DNA of 64,000 bases from Paraburkholderia terricola (GCF_900142195.1 NZ_FRAB01000012.1:1-64000); one strand, 5' to 3'; shown: positions 38,681 to 48,466, counted from the first letter of the stretch. Notes: a model not told the origin generated them from the letters alone. Numbers and translations: made by a program.

Positions 38681-40394
38681 CGAGCCGCTCCTCCTTATAG
38701 CGGCTCTCCATCTCATGCAGCCTCGCATCGACGGTTGCGAGGTCGTAGTAGCCAATCGCCTTCAAATCGCGCGCGTCCTTCAGTTGACGGATGGCCGATG
38801 GCCACGCCCCCTCGAGCGCGAACTTTTCCGCCATTGCGCGATGCTGTGTCAACGCATCGCCGCTGCCGGCGCTGGCCTGCGCGAGATACATCCACCAGGC
38901 CGGCTGGTCCGGTTGAGCACGCGTCTCCTGGCGGGCGAGGGCCTGCGCATCGGTAAAACGCCGCAACGTCAGCAGTGTGCGGATATGCATGTCGATGGCG
39001 GCATTCGACTGCGGCCAGCGCTTCTGCGCGAACTCGGCGAGACGAGCGGCTTCGTCGTTGCGACCGGCGCGCCGCGCGATATCGGCGGCCAGCACCTCGA
39101 GGCTCGGCGAACTGCGCGCGGGCTCCCCTGCTCCTTGCTCGCTCACGGCAAACGCCGCGCGCGAGGCAGCCAGCGACGCCGCCGCGTCGTCGTAACGGTC
39201 CAGCAGCATCTGTCCATAGGCGATGCCGTACCAGTTCGCGGCGACATTCACCGCTGTCCGGTCCTCGATCTCCGAGCGCAAGCGCGAAATTTCGTCCGCG
39301 TATTCGCCGCGCGAGCGATCCTGCAGCAAGCGCGCCCGCGCTCGCACGAAACCATATTCGGACGCTTGATGCGGCTGCCGGTACGGCGCGCGGCGCGCGC
39401 GGTCTTCCATGTCGGCGATCCGTTCGCCGGTCAGCGGGTGCGTGCGCGCATAGGCCGGGATGCCCGTGTCGCTCATCGACGCGCGATCGAGGCGGCCGAA
39501 GAAGCTCGTCATCGCATACGGGTCGTAACCGGCGCCGGCGAGCAGCAGAAAGCCGACGCGGTCCGCCTCGTGCTCGGCGGAACGCGAGAAACGCAACTGG
39601 TTGTCGATGGCATACGCCTGGCCGCCGATCGCGATCGCGCTGCCCAGGTCGCCGCTGTGCGCGAGCACGCCCGCCAGGACGCCGAACAGCATGCCGGCGA
39701 GCGCGGCGTAGGTGCTGCGCTCGCCGGCCGTGAGCATCCGCGAAATGTGCCGCTGCAAGACGTGGCCCATCTCGTGGCCGACGACGGACGCAAGCTCGGA
39801 CTCGGTTTGCGTCGCCACGATCAAGCCGGTGTTGACGCCGATAAAACCGCCCGGCAACGAGAACGCGTTGATCTGCGCATCGCGCACCGCGAACAGATCG
39901 AAGTCCGGACGATAGCCGCCGATGTAGAGCGTGCTCGCCGCCGCGGCGAGTTTCGCGGCGACCGAGTTGAGGTAGTCGCGCACCAGCCAGTCGTCGAGAT
40001 AGTCGGGATCGCGGCGCACTTCGCGCATCACGCGTTCGCCGAGTTTGCGCTCGGCCTGCGGCGTCAGCGAGTCTGAACCGCCGCTGCCGAGGTCGGGCAA
40101 TTGCTGCGCGACGATCGGCGCGCGCCAGCCGGTGTTTGAACCGCCGCCCCGAAGGAAGTCCCGTTGGGAAAAGCGGCTCCGCGCGCCGCCATATACGCCG
40201 AACACGCCTTGCGCGATGCCGGGCGGCACGATCGGGTCCGGATAAGAATCGGCCGGGCCGCTCACCAACGGCGATTCCGCGGACTCCATGGTGCCGGGCG
40301 TGACATGGGACGCGGCATGCGATTGCGCGAACGCGCCCGGCGGCGCGGCGAGCGCAACGGACAACAACGTGGCAAGAAAGCGTTTGAGACGCAT
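38667..40394 (-). CDS. Periplasmic M48 metalloprotease with TPR domain (BepA/YfgC type)
   Basis: 575 residues from MRLKRFLATLLSVALAAPPGAFAQ, a signal peptide. The zinc motif HExxH lies in VVGHEMGHVLQRHIS with the third ligand in SRSAEHEADRVGF. The second half is alpha-helical with TPR-like repeats (VLAADIARRAGRNDEAARLAEFAQK). BepA-type proteins degrade or chaperone misassembled LptD and other outer-membrane proteins. The segment SRFSQRDFLRGGG near residue 75 comes from the dispersed repeat at 40141-40175. Divergent from moaC. Confidence 0.88.
   Translation of the reverse strand: MRLKRFLATLLSVALAAPPGAFAQSHAASHVTPGTMESAESPLVSGPADSYPDPIVPPGIAQGVFGVYGGARSRFSQRDFLRGGGSNTGWRAPIVAQQLPDLGSGGSDSLTPQAERKLGERVMREVRRDPDYLDDWLVRDYLNSVAAKLAAAASTLYIGGYRPDFDLFAVRDAQINAFSLPGGFIGVNTGLIVATQTESELASVVGHEMGHVLQRHISRMLTAGERSTYAALAGMLFGVLAGVLAHSGDLGSAIAIGGQAYAIDNQLRFSRSAEHEADRVGFLLLAGAGYDPYAMTSFFGRLDRASMSDTGIPAYARTHPLTGERIADMEDRARRAPYRQPHQASEYGFVRARARLLQDRSRGEYADEISRLRSEIEDRTAVNVAANWYGIAYGQMLLDRYDDAAASLAASRAAFAVSEQGAGEPARSSPSLEVLAADIARRAGRNDEAARLAEFAQKRWPQSNAAIDMHIRTLLTLRRFTDAQALARQETRAQPDQPAWWMYLAQASAGSGDALTQHRAMAEKFALEGAWPSAIRQLKDARDLKAIGYYDLATVDARLHEMESRYKEERLDEKS
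40141..40175 (+). repeat. Second copy of the dispersed repeat inside the M48 gene
   Basis: CCGCCCCGAAGGAAGT followed by CCCGTTGGGAAAAGCGG, matching the start of the repeat at 36854. It lies on the strand opposite to the M48 coding strand and adds an inserted stretch near the N-terminus of the mature protease. Confidence 0.55.
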
Positions 40395-40582
40395 CGCGAG
40401 ATCGGTATGACGAAGTCGAAAAGCGACGCCCGCCGCTCGGACTAAGATAGCGGGCATGGGGTCATTGTAGTCAGTCGCCGCAGTGCTTCGGACAGTTTGG
40501 CTGATCCAGGCCGCAGACACCTCGCTACGAATCCCCGCCCCGGCGCGCTGCTATGATAGGCGCCCTCTGAAGGAGCCCAACC

Positions 40583-41062
40583 ATGCCTGAACTCACTCAT
40601 TTCGACGCTGCCGGCCAGGCGCATATGGTGGACGTCGGCGGCAAGCAGGAGACCAAGCGCATCGCCATCGCGCGCGGCTCGATCCGCATGTTGCCGGAGA
40701 CGTTCGCGGTGATCCGCGACGGCAACGCGAAAAAAGGCGACGTCATCGGCATCGCGCGCATCGCTGCGATTCAAGGCTCGAAGCGCACCGCCGATCTCAT
40801 CCCGCTCTGTCATCCGCTTGCGCTGACGCGCGTCAAGGTGGACTTCGAACTCGACGGCACGCTACCCGGCGTGCATTGCACGGTTCAGGTGGAAACACTC
40901 GGACGAACCGGTGTGGAGATGGAAGCGCTGACCGCCGTTCAGGTTGGGCTGCTGACGGTGTACGACATGTGCAAGGCGGTGGATCGCGGGATGACGATCA
41001 CCGATGTGAAGGTGCTGGAGAAGCACGGCGGGAAGTCGGGGGATTGGGTGGCGAGGGGGTGA
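40583..41062 (+). CDS. moaC: Cyclic pyranopterin monophosphate synthase
   Basis: 159 residues. [43 protein letters not shown] and [31 protein letters not shown] are the MoaC signatures. It converts 3',8-cyclo-GTP to cPMP in molybdenum cofactor synthesis. GAAGGAG lies before the start. No other moa gene is adjacent. Confidence 0.95.
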   Translation: MPELTHFDAAGQAHMVDVGGKQETKRIAIARGSIRMLPETFAVIRDGNAKKGDVIGIARIAAIQGSKRTADLIPLCHPLALTRVKVDFELDGTLPGVHCTVQVETLGRTGVEMEALTAVQVGLLTVYDMCKAVDRGMTITDVKVLEKHGGKSGDWVARG

Positions 41063-41105
41063 CGACGCCCCGCTCACCTCTGCGGCGTATGAACGACAGC
41101 GCGGC

Positions 41106-42890
41106 TCAATCTTCCTCGCTCTCGTCGTCCTGATTGACGTCGTGCGGCGGCATGCCATAGCGCTTCATCAATTCCGCCTTGAAACCGGTCAGCGTCTTCT
41201 GCTCGTCGCACAGTTCGTACAGATAGCTCAATTGCGACGGCCAGTCTTTCAATTCCTCGGCGAAGATTTTCAGGCGTTCGACGGTGTCGAATGCCGCCGC
41301 CGCATCGCCGCTCAGCGCCTGCAATACCGCATAGCGGCGCAGCACCGTTTCGCCCGGCAAGAGCGCCATCGCCTGCCTGTGCATGGCGAGCTTGTGCTGC
41401 AGGTCCATCGAATTCATCGGCAGCAACGTCGCGAGACCGTAATCGCCCCACGCCCGAAAGAGGAACGACGGGTCCGCGCGATACTGCTCGGCGGGACGCG
41501 CGCCGTAATACAGCACCTCGGCGCGCGCGTAGTCGCGATACACCGGATAGAGCGCCGCGAGGCCGCCGAACACCACCACCACAAACGCGCCGAACGACAG
41601 ACGCCCGGGCACGAGCCGCAACGGCCGCGTCTCCAGCAAGCCGAACACGAACATCGCCGGCAGCAGAAAGAACATGTACTGCTGCGGATATTCGACTAGC
41701 GCATGCATCACCAGCACGCCGATCAGCGCGATGCCGAACACGCGCGCGGCAGTTTGCGGCGCACGCACTACGCGCACGAGCCACGTGACGAGGCCGAACA
41801 GCACGATCGCGAGGCCGATCAAGCCGGTCTTGGCGAGCAGGTCGATGAAAATGTCATGCGAGTTGTTGGCGATCTCGACGCCGCCCAGCGTCTTCGCGAA
41901 CTCGTATTGATAGCTCGGGAATTCGCCCCAGCCCACGCCTAGCAGCGGATGCGTCTTGAACATCGTCCAGCCGTACTTCCACAACGCGAGGCGCGGCGCG
42001 ATCTGGCCGGCGTCCTTGAAGCGGTCGGCCGCGGATTGCCCGAGCTCCAGGTGATAGCGCACATTGGCCCAGCGGATCAAAGCATTGATCGCGAAGAACA
42101 GCACCGCCAGCACGATCGGGATGATCCATTCGCGGTTGCCGCGGCGTAACTGAGCGTGATCGCGCGTCTGTGCGAACGCCATCCAGAAACCCGCCACCAC
42201 GAGCACGCCCATCTGCAGCCACGGACCGCGCGAGACGGTCAACGCGAGTCCAACCGCGAAAATCGTCGACACCAGCAGCCAGATGCCGACGGCGATGCGC
42301 CGCGTCTGCACGAGATACAGCGCCCCCGCCATCGCGAACGCGATGTAGGTGGCGAGGTGGTTCGCCTGCGCCATATTGCCGAACGGCCGGCGCTCGGTGG
42401 TCACGTTATAGGCGACGACGAACGGCGACACGCGCACCTCGAGATGAAACAACTGGATCAGCTGACAGAACACCGCGAACAGACCGCCCACGATCAATGC
42501 CCCGGCCGCCCAGCGCAGCGCCGTCTCATTGAGCTTCGCGCGCGTGAAACCGTAGCCCGCATGCGTCGCCATGAATGCGGCGAGCAGAAAGCCGCCGCCG
42601 AGCCAGTTCATCGACGGCTGCGCGACCGGCAGCAACACCGATTGCGCCACCAGCAGCAGCCCGAACAGCAACGGTACGAGCGCGACGACGGGCGATGCGA
42701 ATGAAATGCGCGGTGTCGCGCTGACGAACAGCAGCACGACACCCGCGCCGGTCAGCAGATACAGCGCGAGCGCGGTGAATTCAGCGTAGAACGTCGGGAT
42801 CGGATACGTGTGGTTGACAACTGCATACGGCAGCACCAACGCGAGAGCCAACAGAACGAGAGAGAGGTAGCGCGCGAATGGGGTGGGCAT
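41106..42890 (-). CDS. pglL: PglL-type O-oligosaccharyltransferase
   Basis: 594 residues with about 12 membrane helices in the first two thirds. The Wzy_C/O-antigen ligase-like motif is visible in LTVSRGPWLQMGVLVVAGFWMA, and the periplasmic catalytic loop in PLLGVGWGEFPSYQYEF with NNSHDIFIDLLAKTG. The C-terminal region (about 430-594) is a soluble domain typical of PglL. It transfers lipid-linked glycan to Ser/Thr of periplasmic proteins. Lying 137 bp beyond the pilin gene on the same strand, it could glycosylate that pilin as well as other exported proteins. Start is chosen 11 codons inside the open frame at MPTPFARYL. Confidence 0.85.
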   Translation of the reverse strand: MPTPFARYLSLVLLALALVLPYAVVNHTYPIPTFYAEFTALALYLLTGAGVVLLFVSATPRISFASPVVALVPLLFGLLLVAQSVLLPVAQPSMNWLGGGFLLAAFMATHAGYGFTRAKLNETALRWAAGALIVGGLFAVFCQLIQLFHLEVRVSPFVVAYNVTTERRPFGNMAQANHLATYIAFAMAGALYLVQTRRIAVGIWLLVSTIFAVGLALTVSRGPWLQMGVLVVAGFWMAFAQTRDHAQLRRGNREWIIPIVLAVLFFAINALIRWANVRYHLELGQSAADRFKDAGQIAPRLALWKYGWTMFKTHPLLGVGWGEFPSYQYEFAKTLGGVEIANNSHDIFIDLLAKTGLIGLAIVLFGLVTWLVRVVRAPQTAARVFGIALIGVLVMHALVEYPQQYMFFLLPAMFVFGLLETRPLRLVPGRLSFGAFVVVVFGGLAALYPVYRDYARAEVLYYGARPAEQYRADPSFLFRAWGDYGLATLLPMNSMDLQHKLAMHRQAMALLPGETVLRRYAVLQALSGDAAAAFDTVERLKIFAEELKDWPSQLSYLYELCDEQKTLTGFKAELMKRYGMPPHDVNQDDESEED

Positions 42891-43027
42891 CGAGTAACCG
42901 GTGGGCGTCAGCAACCGGCGCACTATACAAAAAAATCCTCCCGCTGTGCGCCGGCCGAGCTGAAATATGCCAAAAATCAGCGTTTTACGTCGATGTGCTC
43001 ACTCATCCATCCGATTCGCGTCGTCGG

Positions 43028-43651
43028 TCACGAGCGGCATTCCGGCGGGGCGAGATTCGACGGCAAGGTGGGCGCTTCAGCGGGTGCGGGACCGGCGCCC
43101 GGCGCCGGCAGCGACGACGCGGCTTTACCTCCGGTGAAGCACTCCCACGTCAGCGAGCCCGCCTGCATGGCGCCCTTGCTCAACGCGACGCGCGCGGTCG
43201 GCGCATCCGCGTTGTCTGGAACCGATGGTACGAGCGCGAGCGTGTTCGAGCCGGCCGGCGCAACGCGCGTCGTGAAGGCGACGGTGATCTGGCCGGTATC
43301 TTCGTCGACGCGAACGGACTCCACGTTGCGCGTGGCCGGCGGCGACGCATAACCGCCGCCGAACGCATTGCCGCTCGCGGCATTTTCGGCCACCGCGAGC
43401 CGCGCCGATGCGGCGAGCGACAGCCCCTCGCCCACGCGGCTGCGAGCCAGATAGTCCTGGTACGCGGGAATCGCGTAGGCGGCAATCACACCGACAATCG
43501 CCAGCACGATCATCAGTTCGATCAGCGTGAAACCGAAGCCGACGCGGCGGAATGCGCGCGTGAGCCGCGCGGACCAGCGCGCTCGCATAAACGTGGAACG
43601 CGAGCGCGGCACGGCGTGGGAATAAGGGGAATACGGCAAGGTAACGATCAT
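43028..43651 (-). CDS. pilA: Type IV pilin-like protein
   Basis: 207 residues from [17 protein letters not shown]. The class III prepilin signal is RVGFG followed by [20 protein letters not shown], with Glu5 of the mature protein and the hydrophobic assembly helix. The leader would be 40 residues if the start at 43651 is right (an AGGAG sequence 7 bases upstream supports it) or 19 if the ATG at 43588 is used. Mature protein is 167 residues. Cys131 and Cys165 bound a Pro/Ala-rich loop ([20 protein letters not shown]), a likely disulfide loop and glycosylation target of PglL. It may be a major or minor pilin. Confidence 0.85.
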   Translation of the reverse strand: MIVTLPYSPYSHAVPRSRSTFMRARWSARLTRAFRRVGFGFTLIELMIVLAIVGVIAAYAIPAYQDYLARSRVGEGLSLAASARLAVAENAASGNAFGGGYASPPATRNVESVRVDEDTGQITVAFTTRVAPAGSNTLALVPSVPDNADAPTARVALSKGAMQAGSLTWECFTGGKAASSLPAPGAGPAPAEAPTLPSNLAPPECRS

Positions 43652-43670
43652 CTGCAAGCTCCTGAAACGA

Positions 43671-43707
43671 AAAAAACGCCTGCCCCGCGAATCGGGAACA
43701 GGCGTTT
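43671..43707 (-). terminator. Rho-independent terminator after terC, just before the pilin start
   Basis: AAACGCCTG and CAGGCGTTT form a 9-bp outer stem around a further GC-rich inner pairing. On the minus strand it ends in seven T residues. It lies only about 20 bases before the pilA start codon, so it is also placed to act as an attenuator of pilA. Confidence 0.75.
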
Positions 43708-43830
43708 CAATCGTAGCCAGCAGCGCTTCTTTCACCCAGTCGGCCGAATGGCTAACGTTGGGCCGGCGCGGCGGCGCGGGCCGCGCTCACCACAAGACGC
43801 CGCGCGTTTCACTCCGCTCGAGATCGAACC

Positions 43831-44535
43831 TCAAGCCGCCGCGCGATGGGCATTGCGGCGCTTGAACAGATAACCGACGATCACGACGAACAAAGCGCCC
43901 GCGATGCACATGCCGTACTCGGCTGCGGGCGTATCGAGGATCGGCCAACGGTCGCCCGCCGGGTCGTTGATGATGAGGCCGCCCGCGATCCAGCCAAGCA
44001 ACGCGGCGCCGAGCGTGATGACGATCGGAAAGCGGTCGAGCAGTTTGAGCACCACCTGGCTGCCCCACACGATCAGCGGAATGCTCACCACGAGACCGAA
44101 AATCACCAGCGCGAGACGGTGCTCCGGATCGGCCGCCTCAGCCGCGCCCGCAATCGCGATCACGTTGTCGAGGCTCATCACCGCGTCCGCGACGATGATC
44201 GTCTTGATCGCCGACATCAGCTTGTCGGCCGGCTTGACGTTCTCGTGGGGGTCATGCGCGGGCGCCATCAGGCGCACGCCGATCCACAGCAACAGGAGGC
44301 CGCCGGTAAACTTCAGCAACGGCACGTCGAGCAGCGCCACTGCGAACGCGATCAGCGCCACGCGCAACAGAATGGCGCCGACCGTGCCCCACAACACGCC
44401 CTTCGTGCGCTGTGCCGGCGGCAAGTTGCGGCAAGCCAGCGCGATCACGACGGCATTGTCGCCGCCGAGCAGAATGTCGATGACGATGATCTGTATGACT
44501 GCGCCCCAATGGAGCGTGGCGAAAAACTCGAGCAT
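43831..44535 (-). CDS. TerC-family integral membrane protein
   Basis: 234 residues with seven hydrophobic helices. IIVIDILLGGDNAVVIALACRNL and ADAVMSLDNVIAIAGAA contain the paired acidic metal-binding motifs (GGDN and SLDN) of TerC/Alx-type proteins, which export Mn2+ or help membrane-protein metalation. Downstream of sucCD on the same strand, with a strong terminator at each side, so probably its own transcript. Confidence 0.88.
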   Translation of the reverse strand: MLEFFATLHWGAVIQIIVIDILLGGDNAVVIALACRNLPPAQRTKGVLWGTVGAILLRVALIAFAVALLDVPLLKFTGGLLLLWIGVRLMAPAHDPHENVKPADKLMSAIKTIIVADAVMSLDNVIAIAGAAEAADPEHRLALVIFGLVVSIPLIVWGSQVVLKLLDRFPIVITLGAALLGWIAGGLIINDPAGDRWPILDTPAAEYGMCIAGALFVVIVGYLFKRRNAHRAAA

Positions 44536-44576
44536 GAGTAAAAGAATAAGAAGAAATCGGACACGGGGCCAATAAA

Positions 44577-44610
44577 AAAGCGGAGGAGTCTAAAAACTCC
44601 CCCGCTTCTT
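44577..44610 (-). terminator. Rho-independent terminator of the sucCD operon
   Basis: AAGCGGAGGAGT and ACTCCCCCGCTT form a 12-bp stem with one mismatch and a short loop. On the minus strand it ends in TTTTTT. Confidence 0.8.
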
Positions 44611-44681
44611 AGAACCGCACGCTGACGAAAGGACTCCGTAAGCGTATCAAAAACACGCCGGCATTGCAGGCGAATTTCGAC

Positions 44682-45563
44682 TTACAGCATCGCCTTCAGA
44701 AGACGCGCCATTTCCGACGGGTTCTTCGTGACCTTGATGCCGCAAGCGTCCATGATTTCGAGCTTCGCTTCGGCCGTATCGGCACCGCCCGAGATCAGCG
44801 CGCCGGCGTGGCCCATGCGCTTGCCCGGAGGCGCCGTGACACCGGCGATGAAGCCGACCACCGGCTTCTTCATGTTGTCCTTGATCCAGTACGCCGCGTT
44901 CGCTTCGTCCGGACCGCCGATCTCGCCGATCATGATCACGGCGTCCGTATCCGGATCGTCGTTGAACATCTTCATCACGTCGATGTGCTTCAGACCGTTG
45001 ATCGGGTCGCCGCCGATACCGACCGCCGACGACTGGCCGAGGCCGATCGCCGTCAGTTGGCCGACTGCTTCATACGTGAGCGTGCCCGAACGCGACACGA
45101 CGCCGATGCGGCCCTTGCGGTGGATGTGACCCGGCATGATGCCGATCTTCAGTTCGTCCGGCGTTATCGTGCCGGGGCAGTTCGGTCCGAGCAGCAGCGT
45201 CTTGCGATTTTCGCGACGCATGCGGTCCTTGATCTCGATCATGTCACGCACGGGAATGCCTTCCGTGATGCAGATCGCCAGATCCAGATCGGCCTCGACC
45301 GCTTCCCAGATCGCAGCCGCGGCGCCTGCCGGCGGCACGTAAATCACCGACACGGTCGCGCCCGTTTCAGCCTTGGCTTCAGCGACGCTCGCGTAGATGG
45401 GAATGCCTTCGAAATCTTCGCCGGCCTTCTTCGGGTTCACGCCCGCAACGAACGCTTCGCGGCCGTTTGCGTATTCACGGCAAGCACGCGTATGGAACTG
45501 ACCGGTCTTGCCGGTGATGCCCTGCGTGATGACCTTGGTGTCTTTGTTAATCAGAATCGACAT
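44682..45563 (-). CDS. sucD: Succinyl-CoA synthetase, alpha subunit
   Basis: 293 residues. SILINKDTKVITQGITGKTGQFHT and VTAPPGKRMGHAGALISGG hold the CoA-binding fold and the catalytic His (GHAGA). With SucC it makes succinate, CoA and ATP in the TCA cycle. It is 126 bp downstream of sucC. Confidence 0.97.
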   Translation of the reverse strand: MSILINKDTKVITQGITGKTGQFHTRACREYANGREAFVAGVNPKKAGEDFEGIPIYASVAEAKAETGATVSVIYVPPAGAAAAIWEAVEADLDLAICITEGIPVRDMIEIKDRMRRENRKTLLLGPNCPGTITPDELKIGIMPGHIHRKGRIGVVSRSGTLTYEAVGQLTAIGLGQSSAVGIGGDPINGLKHIDVMKMFNDDPDTDAVIMIGEIGGPDEANAAYWIKDNMKKPVVGFIAGVTAPPGKRMGHAGALISGGADTAEAKLEIMDACGIKVTKNPSEMARLLKAML

Positions 45564-45689
45564 GTATTGACCTCTGTTCGTTTGGCGCCGCGCGGTGGCG
45601 CCACGAGGCGGGATGTTCTCCGCCCGCGTCGCTTACGCGCCGCCATTCGTAATCCTGGTTAATCCTGGCAAAAAACCGTGGACTAAGGC

Positions 45690-46859
45690 TTACGCCTTGC
45701 CCGAAGCGGCCGCGACGACCTTCTGAGCCGCTTCTTCCATGCTGTCCGCCGCGATGATCGGCAGACCGGATTCAGCGAGCATCTTCTTGCCGAGGTCCTC
45801 GTTCGTGCCCTTCATGCGGACGACGAGCGGCACCTTCAGCGACACGGCCTTCGACGCCGCGATCACGCCTTCCGCGATCACGTCGCAACGCATGATGCCG
45901 CCGAAAATGTTGACCAGAATCGCCGTCAGGTTCGGGTTTTTCAGCATGATCTTGAACGCTTCCGTGACCTTCTCGGTCGTGGCGCCACCGCCCACGTCGA
46001 GGAAGTTCGCCGGTTCGCCGCCGAACAGCTTGATGGTGTCCATCGTTGCCATGGCGAGGCCCGCGCCGTTCACGAGGCAGCCGATGTTGCCGTCGAGCGA
46101 GATGTACGCGAGGTCGAACTTCGACGCTTCGACTTCAGCCGGATCTTCTTCGTCCAGATCGCGATACGCGACGATTTCCGGATGACGGAACAGTGCGTTC
46201 GAATCGAAGTTGAATTTCGCGTCCAGCGCGATGACCTTGCCGTCGCCGGTCAGGATCAGCGGGTTGATTTCGGCGAGCGATGCGTCGGTTTCCCAGAATG
46301 CCTTGTACAGACCTTGCAGGATCGCGCGCGCTTGCGGGATCGATGCGTCGGGCACGCCGATTTTCTTCGCGAGGTCGTCGGCTTCGGCGTCTTTCAGGCC
46401 GGTCGACGGGTCGACCGCAACCTTGTGGATCAGCTCGGGCGTCTTTTCCGCGACTTCCTCGACGTCCATGCCGCCTTCGCTCGATGCCATCACGACGATC
46501 TTCTGCGAAACGCGATCGATCACGAGGCCGACATACAGTTCCTTCTTGATGTCAGCGCCTTCTTCGATCAGCAGGCGATTCACCTTCTGGCCTTCCGCGC
46601 CGGTCTGGTGCGTGACGAGCTGCATGCCGAGGATCTGGTTCGAGTACTCGCGAACCTGTTCCAGCGTCTTGGCAACCTTCACGCCGCCGCCCTTGCCACG
46701 GCCGCCCGCATGGATCTGAGCCTTCACGACCCACACCGGGCCGCCGAGCTCTTCCGCGGCCTTGACCGCATCATCCACCGAGAAGACCGGCTTGCCGCGC
46801 GGTACCGCGACGCCGAATTTCCGCAGGATTTCCTTACCCTGGTACTCGTGAATCTTCAT
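45690..46859 (-). CDS. sucC: Succinyl-CoA synthetase, beta subunit
   Basis: 389 residues. An ATP-grasp domain ([56 protein letters not shown]) is followed by the CoA-ligase domain ([15 protein letters not shown]). Its first codon overlaps the DUF2889 gene's stop by four bases, so translation is coupled. Confidence 0.97.
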   Translation of the reverse strand: MKIHEYQGKEILRKFGVAVPRGKPVFSVDDAVKAAEELGGPVWVVKAQIHAGGRGKGGGVKVAKTLEQVREYSNQILGMQLVTHQTGAEGQKVNRLLIEEGADIKKELYVGLVIDRVSQKIVVMASSEGGMDVEEVAEKTPELIHKVAVDPSTGLKDAEADDLAKKIGVPDASIPQARAILQGLYKAFWETDASLAEINPLILTGDGKVIALDAKFNFDSNALFRHPEIVAYRDLDEEDPAEVEASKFDLAYISLDGNIGCLVNGAGLAMATMDTIKLFGGEPANFLDVGGGATTEKVTEAFKIMLKNPNLTAILVNIFGGIMRCDVIAEGVIAASKAVSLKVPLVVRMKGTNEDLGKKMLAESGLPIIAADSMEEAAQKVVAAASGKA

Positions 46860-47593
46860 GCGTGATTCCCTTCAGTCTGAGAGTTGGATTGAACTTCGTT
46901 TCCGTCGCCGCCGTTCATGCCGGACGCGTTGCCGCCCTCGCCCTCGTGGCGGGCCGCTCCATCTGACGATGCGCCGCGATCCGCTGTATACGGAGCGCGG
47001 ACATACCAGCGCGGATAAAACTGCTGCACCGCCTCGCCGTCGAAACGCAGCGCGTGGCAGCGTCCCAACTGGAATGGCGGTTTGTCGTTGGAATGCTCGC
47101 CCGCGCCGCTGGACGATGCGCGTTCTGAACTGGCGCTAGCGCCCGGCGCACCCTCGTTGATGTTCCACACGTCCCCGGCGAACGCCTGGATCGCGACGGT
47201 CGGCAGGAGCGCGCACAACTCGGTGAGATGCGTGCAGCCGGCCGTGCCGGCCAGCAAACGGGCGGCATCACGACGGAAGTTGCGGAACAGATTGAGCCCG
47301 ATGAGGGCACGGTAGGCGGGATTGCTGGCTTGGCACAGACCGGGATAGGGCACCCAGTCGGACGACGCCTCGGCGTCGACGACATTGAGCTTGCGATCGA
47401 TGGTGATGCGAAGCCAGAGTTCATGAATCGGCTGACCATGAGGCCGGACGCCCGACGCAAGCACCACGTCGCGCGGTTTTTCGTCGGTCAAGCACGCTTC
47501 CACATCCCACAGGCCATCGGCTCGCTCGTAGGCTTCCGCTCTGATTGCGCGACGGTGGCGCAACTGACGGGACACTGGCGGGGAGAGCGGCAT
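46856..47593 (-). CDS. DUF2889 domain protein
   Basis: 245 residues. [56 protein letters not shown] and [20 protein letters not shown] match DUF2889, a family of unknown function often found beside sucC or in metabolic operons of Betaproteobacteria. The C-terminal 60 residues are Gly/Asn/Ser-rich and probably disordered. No signal peptide. Four-base overlap with sucC. Confidence 0.85.
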   Translation of the reverse strand: MPLSPPVSRQLRHRRAIRAEAYERADGLWDVEACLTDEKPRDVVLASGVRPHGQPIHELWLRITIDRKLNVVDAEASSDWVPYPGLCQASNPAYRALIGLNLFRNFRRDAARLLAGTAGCTHLTELCALLPTVAIQAFAGDVWNINEGAPGASASSERASSSGAGEHSNDKPPFQLGRCHALRFDGEAVQQFYPRWYVRAPYTADRGASSDGAARHEGEGGNASGMNGGDGNEVQSNSQTEGNHA

Positions 47594-47710
47594 GCGGAAA
47601 GGAAAGGCCGGATTGGAAAACCGGTGAATTTTAGCATACTGGGTATTTGAGACAGGTCGGAATGCGCGGCGACGCCCAGCGGGCCGGGGCGAGCGAGCAG
47701 CGCCCGCTGG

Positions 47711-48466
47711 CTACTCGCCGCTCCACTCCTCGTCGATACCTTTGAGGATCTTGCCGATCGTCGCGCTCGAAAAACCGCGCGACGCCAGAAAACGCGCCTG
47801 CTTCGCGCGTTCGGCGGGCGTTTCGGGAAGCTGGCCGAATTTCTTTTGCCAAACGGCTCGAGCTCGCGCGAGTTCGGTTTCGCGCAATTGCGCGCCGGCT
47901 TCCTCGACTAGCGCCGGGTCGACCGCGTGTTGCTTCAATTCGCCGACGATCCGGCTCGCGCCCAACCGCGACGAGCGCCGATGAACCAGACTTTCGGCGA
48001 AGCGTGAATCGGACAGCCAGTTTTCCGTTTCCAGTGAATCGAGCAAGGTGTCGAGCGAATCGGTTTCCTCGACGAACGGTTTCAGCTTGCGCGCGAGCTC
48101 GGCGCGGCTGTATTCACGGCGAGACAAATAGCCGAGCGCGCGCCCTTTTAGCGAACGGGCCGGGCGTTGGGATTTCTTCGCTTCGGCTTGATCCGGCTTC
48201 GCTTCGCCAGGCGCGCGACGCGAGCGGGTGTAGGTGGTTTCGGTGACTGAAGCGGCTTCAGAAGAACCCGAGGGGCTTCCGGAAGGATCAGAAGTAACAC
48301 GTGGGGAGGAGTCAAACTGCGCGCGCCGCGAGCGACGGCCCGCGGCGCGATCATGTGCGTCGAACGATTCGGACGGGTCGAACGGATCGTTCGAATCGCC
48401 GTTACCGTCACGCGGGCCGCCCGCGTTGCATCCAGCATCGGACAACGGCCGGCCCTTGCGTATCAC
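47711..48466 (-). CDS. recX: RecA regulatory protein RecX
   Basis: 251 residues, longer than the usual 150-170. The first 105 or so residues are Ser/Arg/Pro/Asp-rich and lack structure. The last 145 carry the three-helix RecX repeats (RALGYLSRREYSRAELARKLKPF, LETENWLSDSRFAESLVHRRSSRLGASRI, KQARFLASRGFSSATIGKILKG). RecX inhibits RecA filament extension. Its start is 7 bp beyond the recA stop, so it is co-transcribed with recA. Confidence 0.9.
   Translation of the reverse strand: MIRKGRPLSDAGCNAGGPRDGNGDSNDPFDPSESFDAHDRAAGRRSRRAQFDSSPRVTSDPSGSPSGSSEAASVTETTYTRSRRAPGEAKPDQAEAKKSQRPARSLKGRALGYLSRREYSRAELARKLKPFVEETDSLDTLLDSLETENWLSDSRFAESLVHRRSSRLGASRIVGELKQHAVDPALVEEAGAQLRETELARARAVWQKKFGQLPETPAERAKQARFLASRGFSSATIGKILKGIDEEWSGE

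Noticed and set aside
40440..40582. Molybdenum cofactor riboswitch upstream of moaC
   Set aside because: The gap is short and shows none of the conserved Moco RNA elements.
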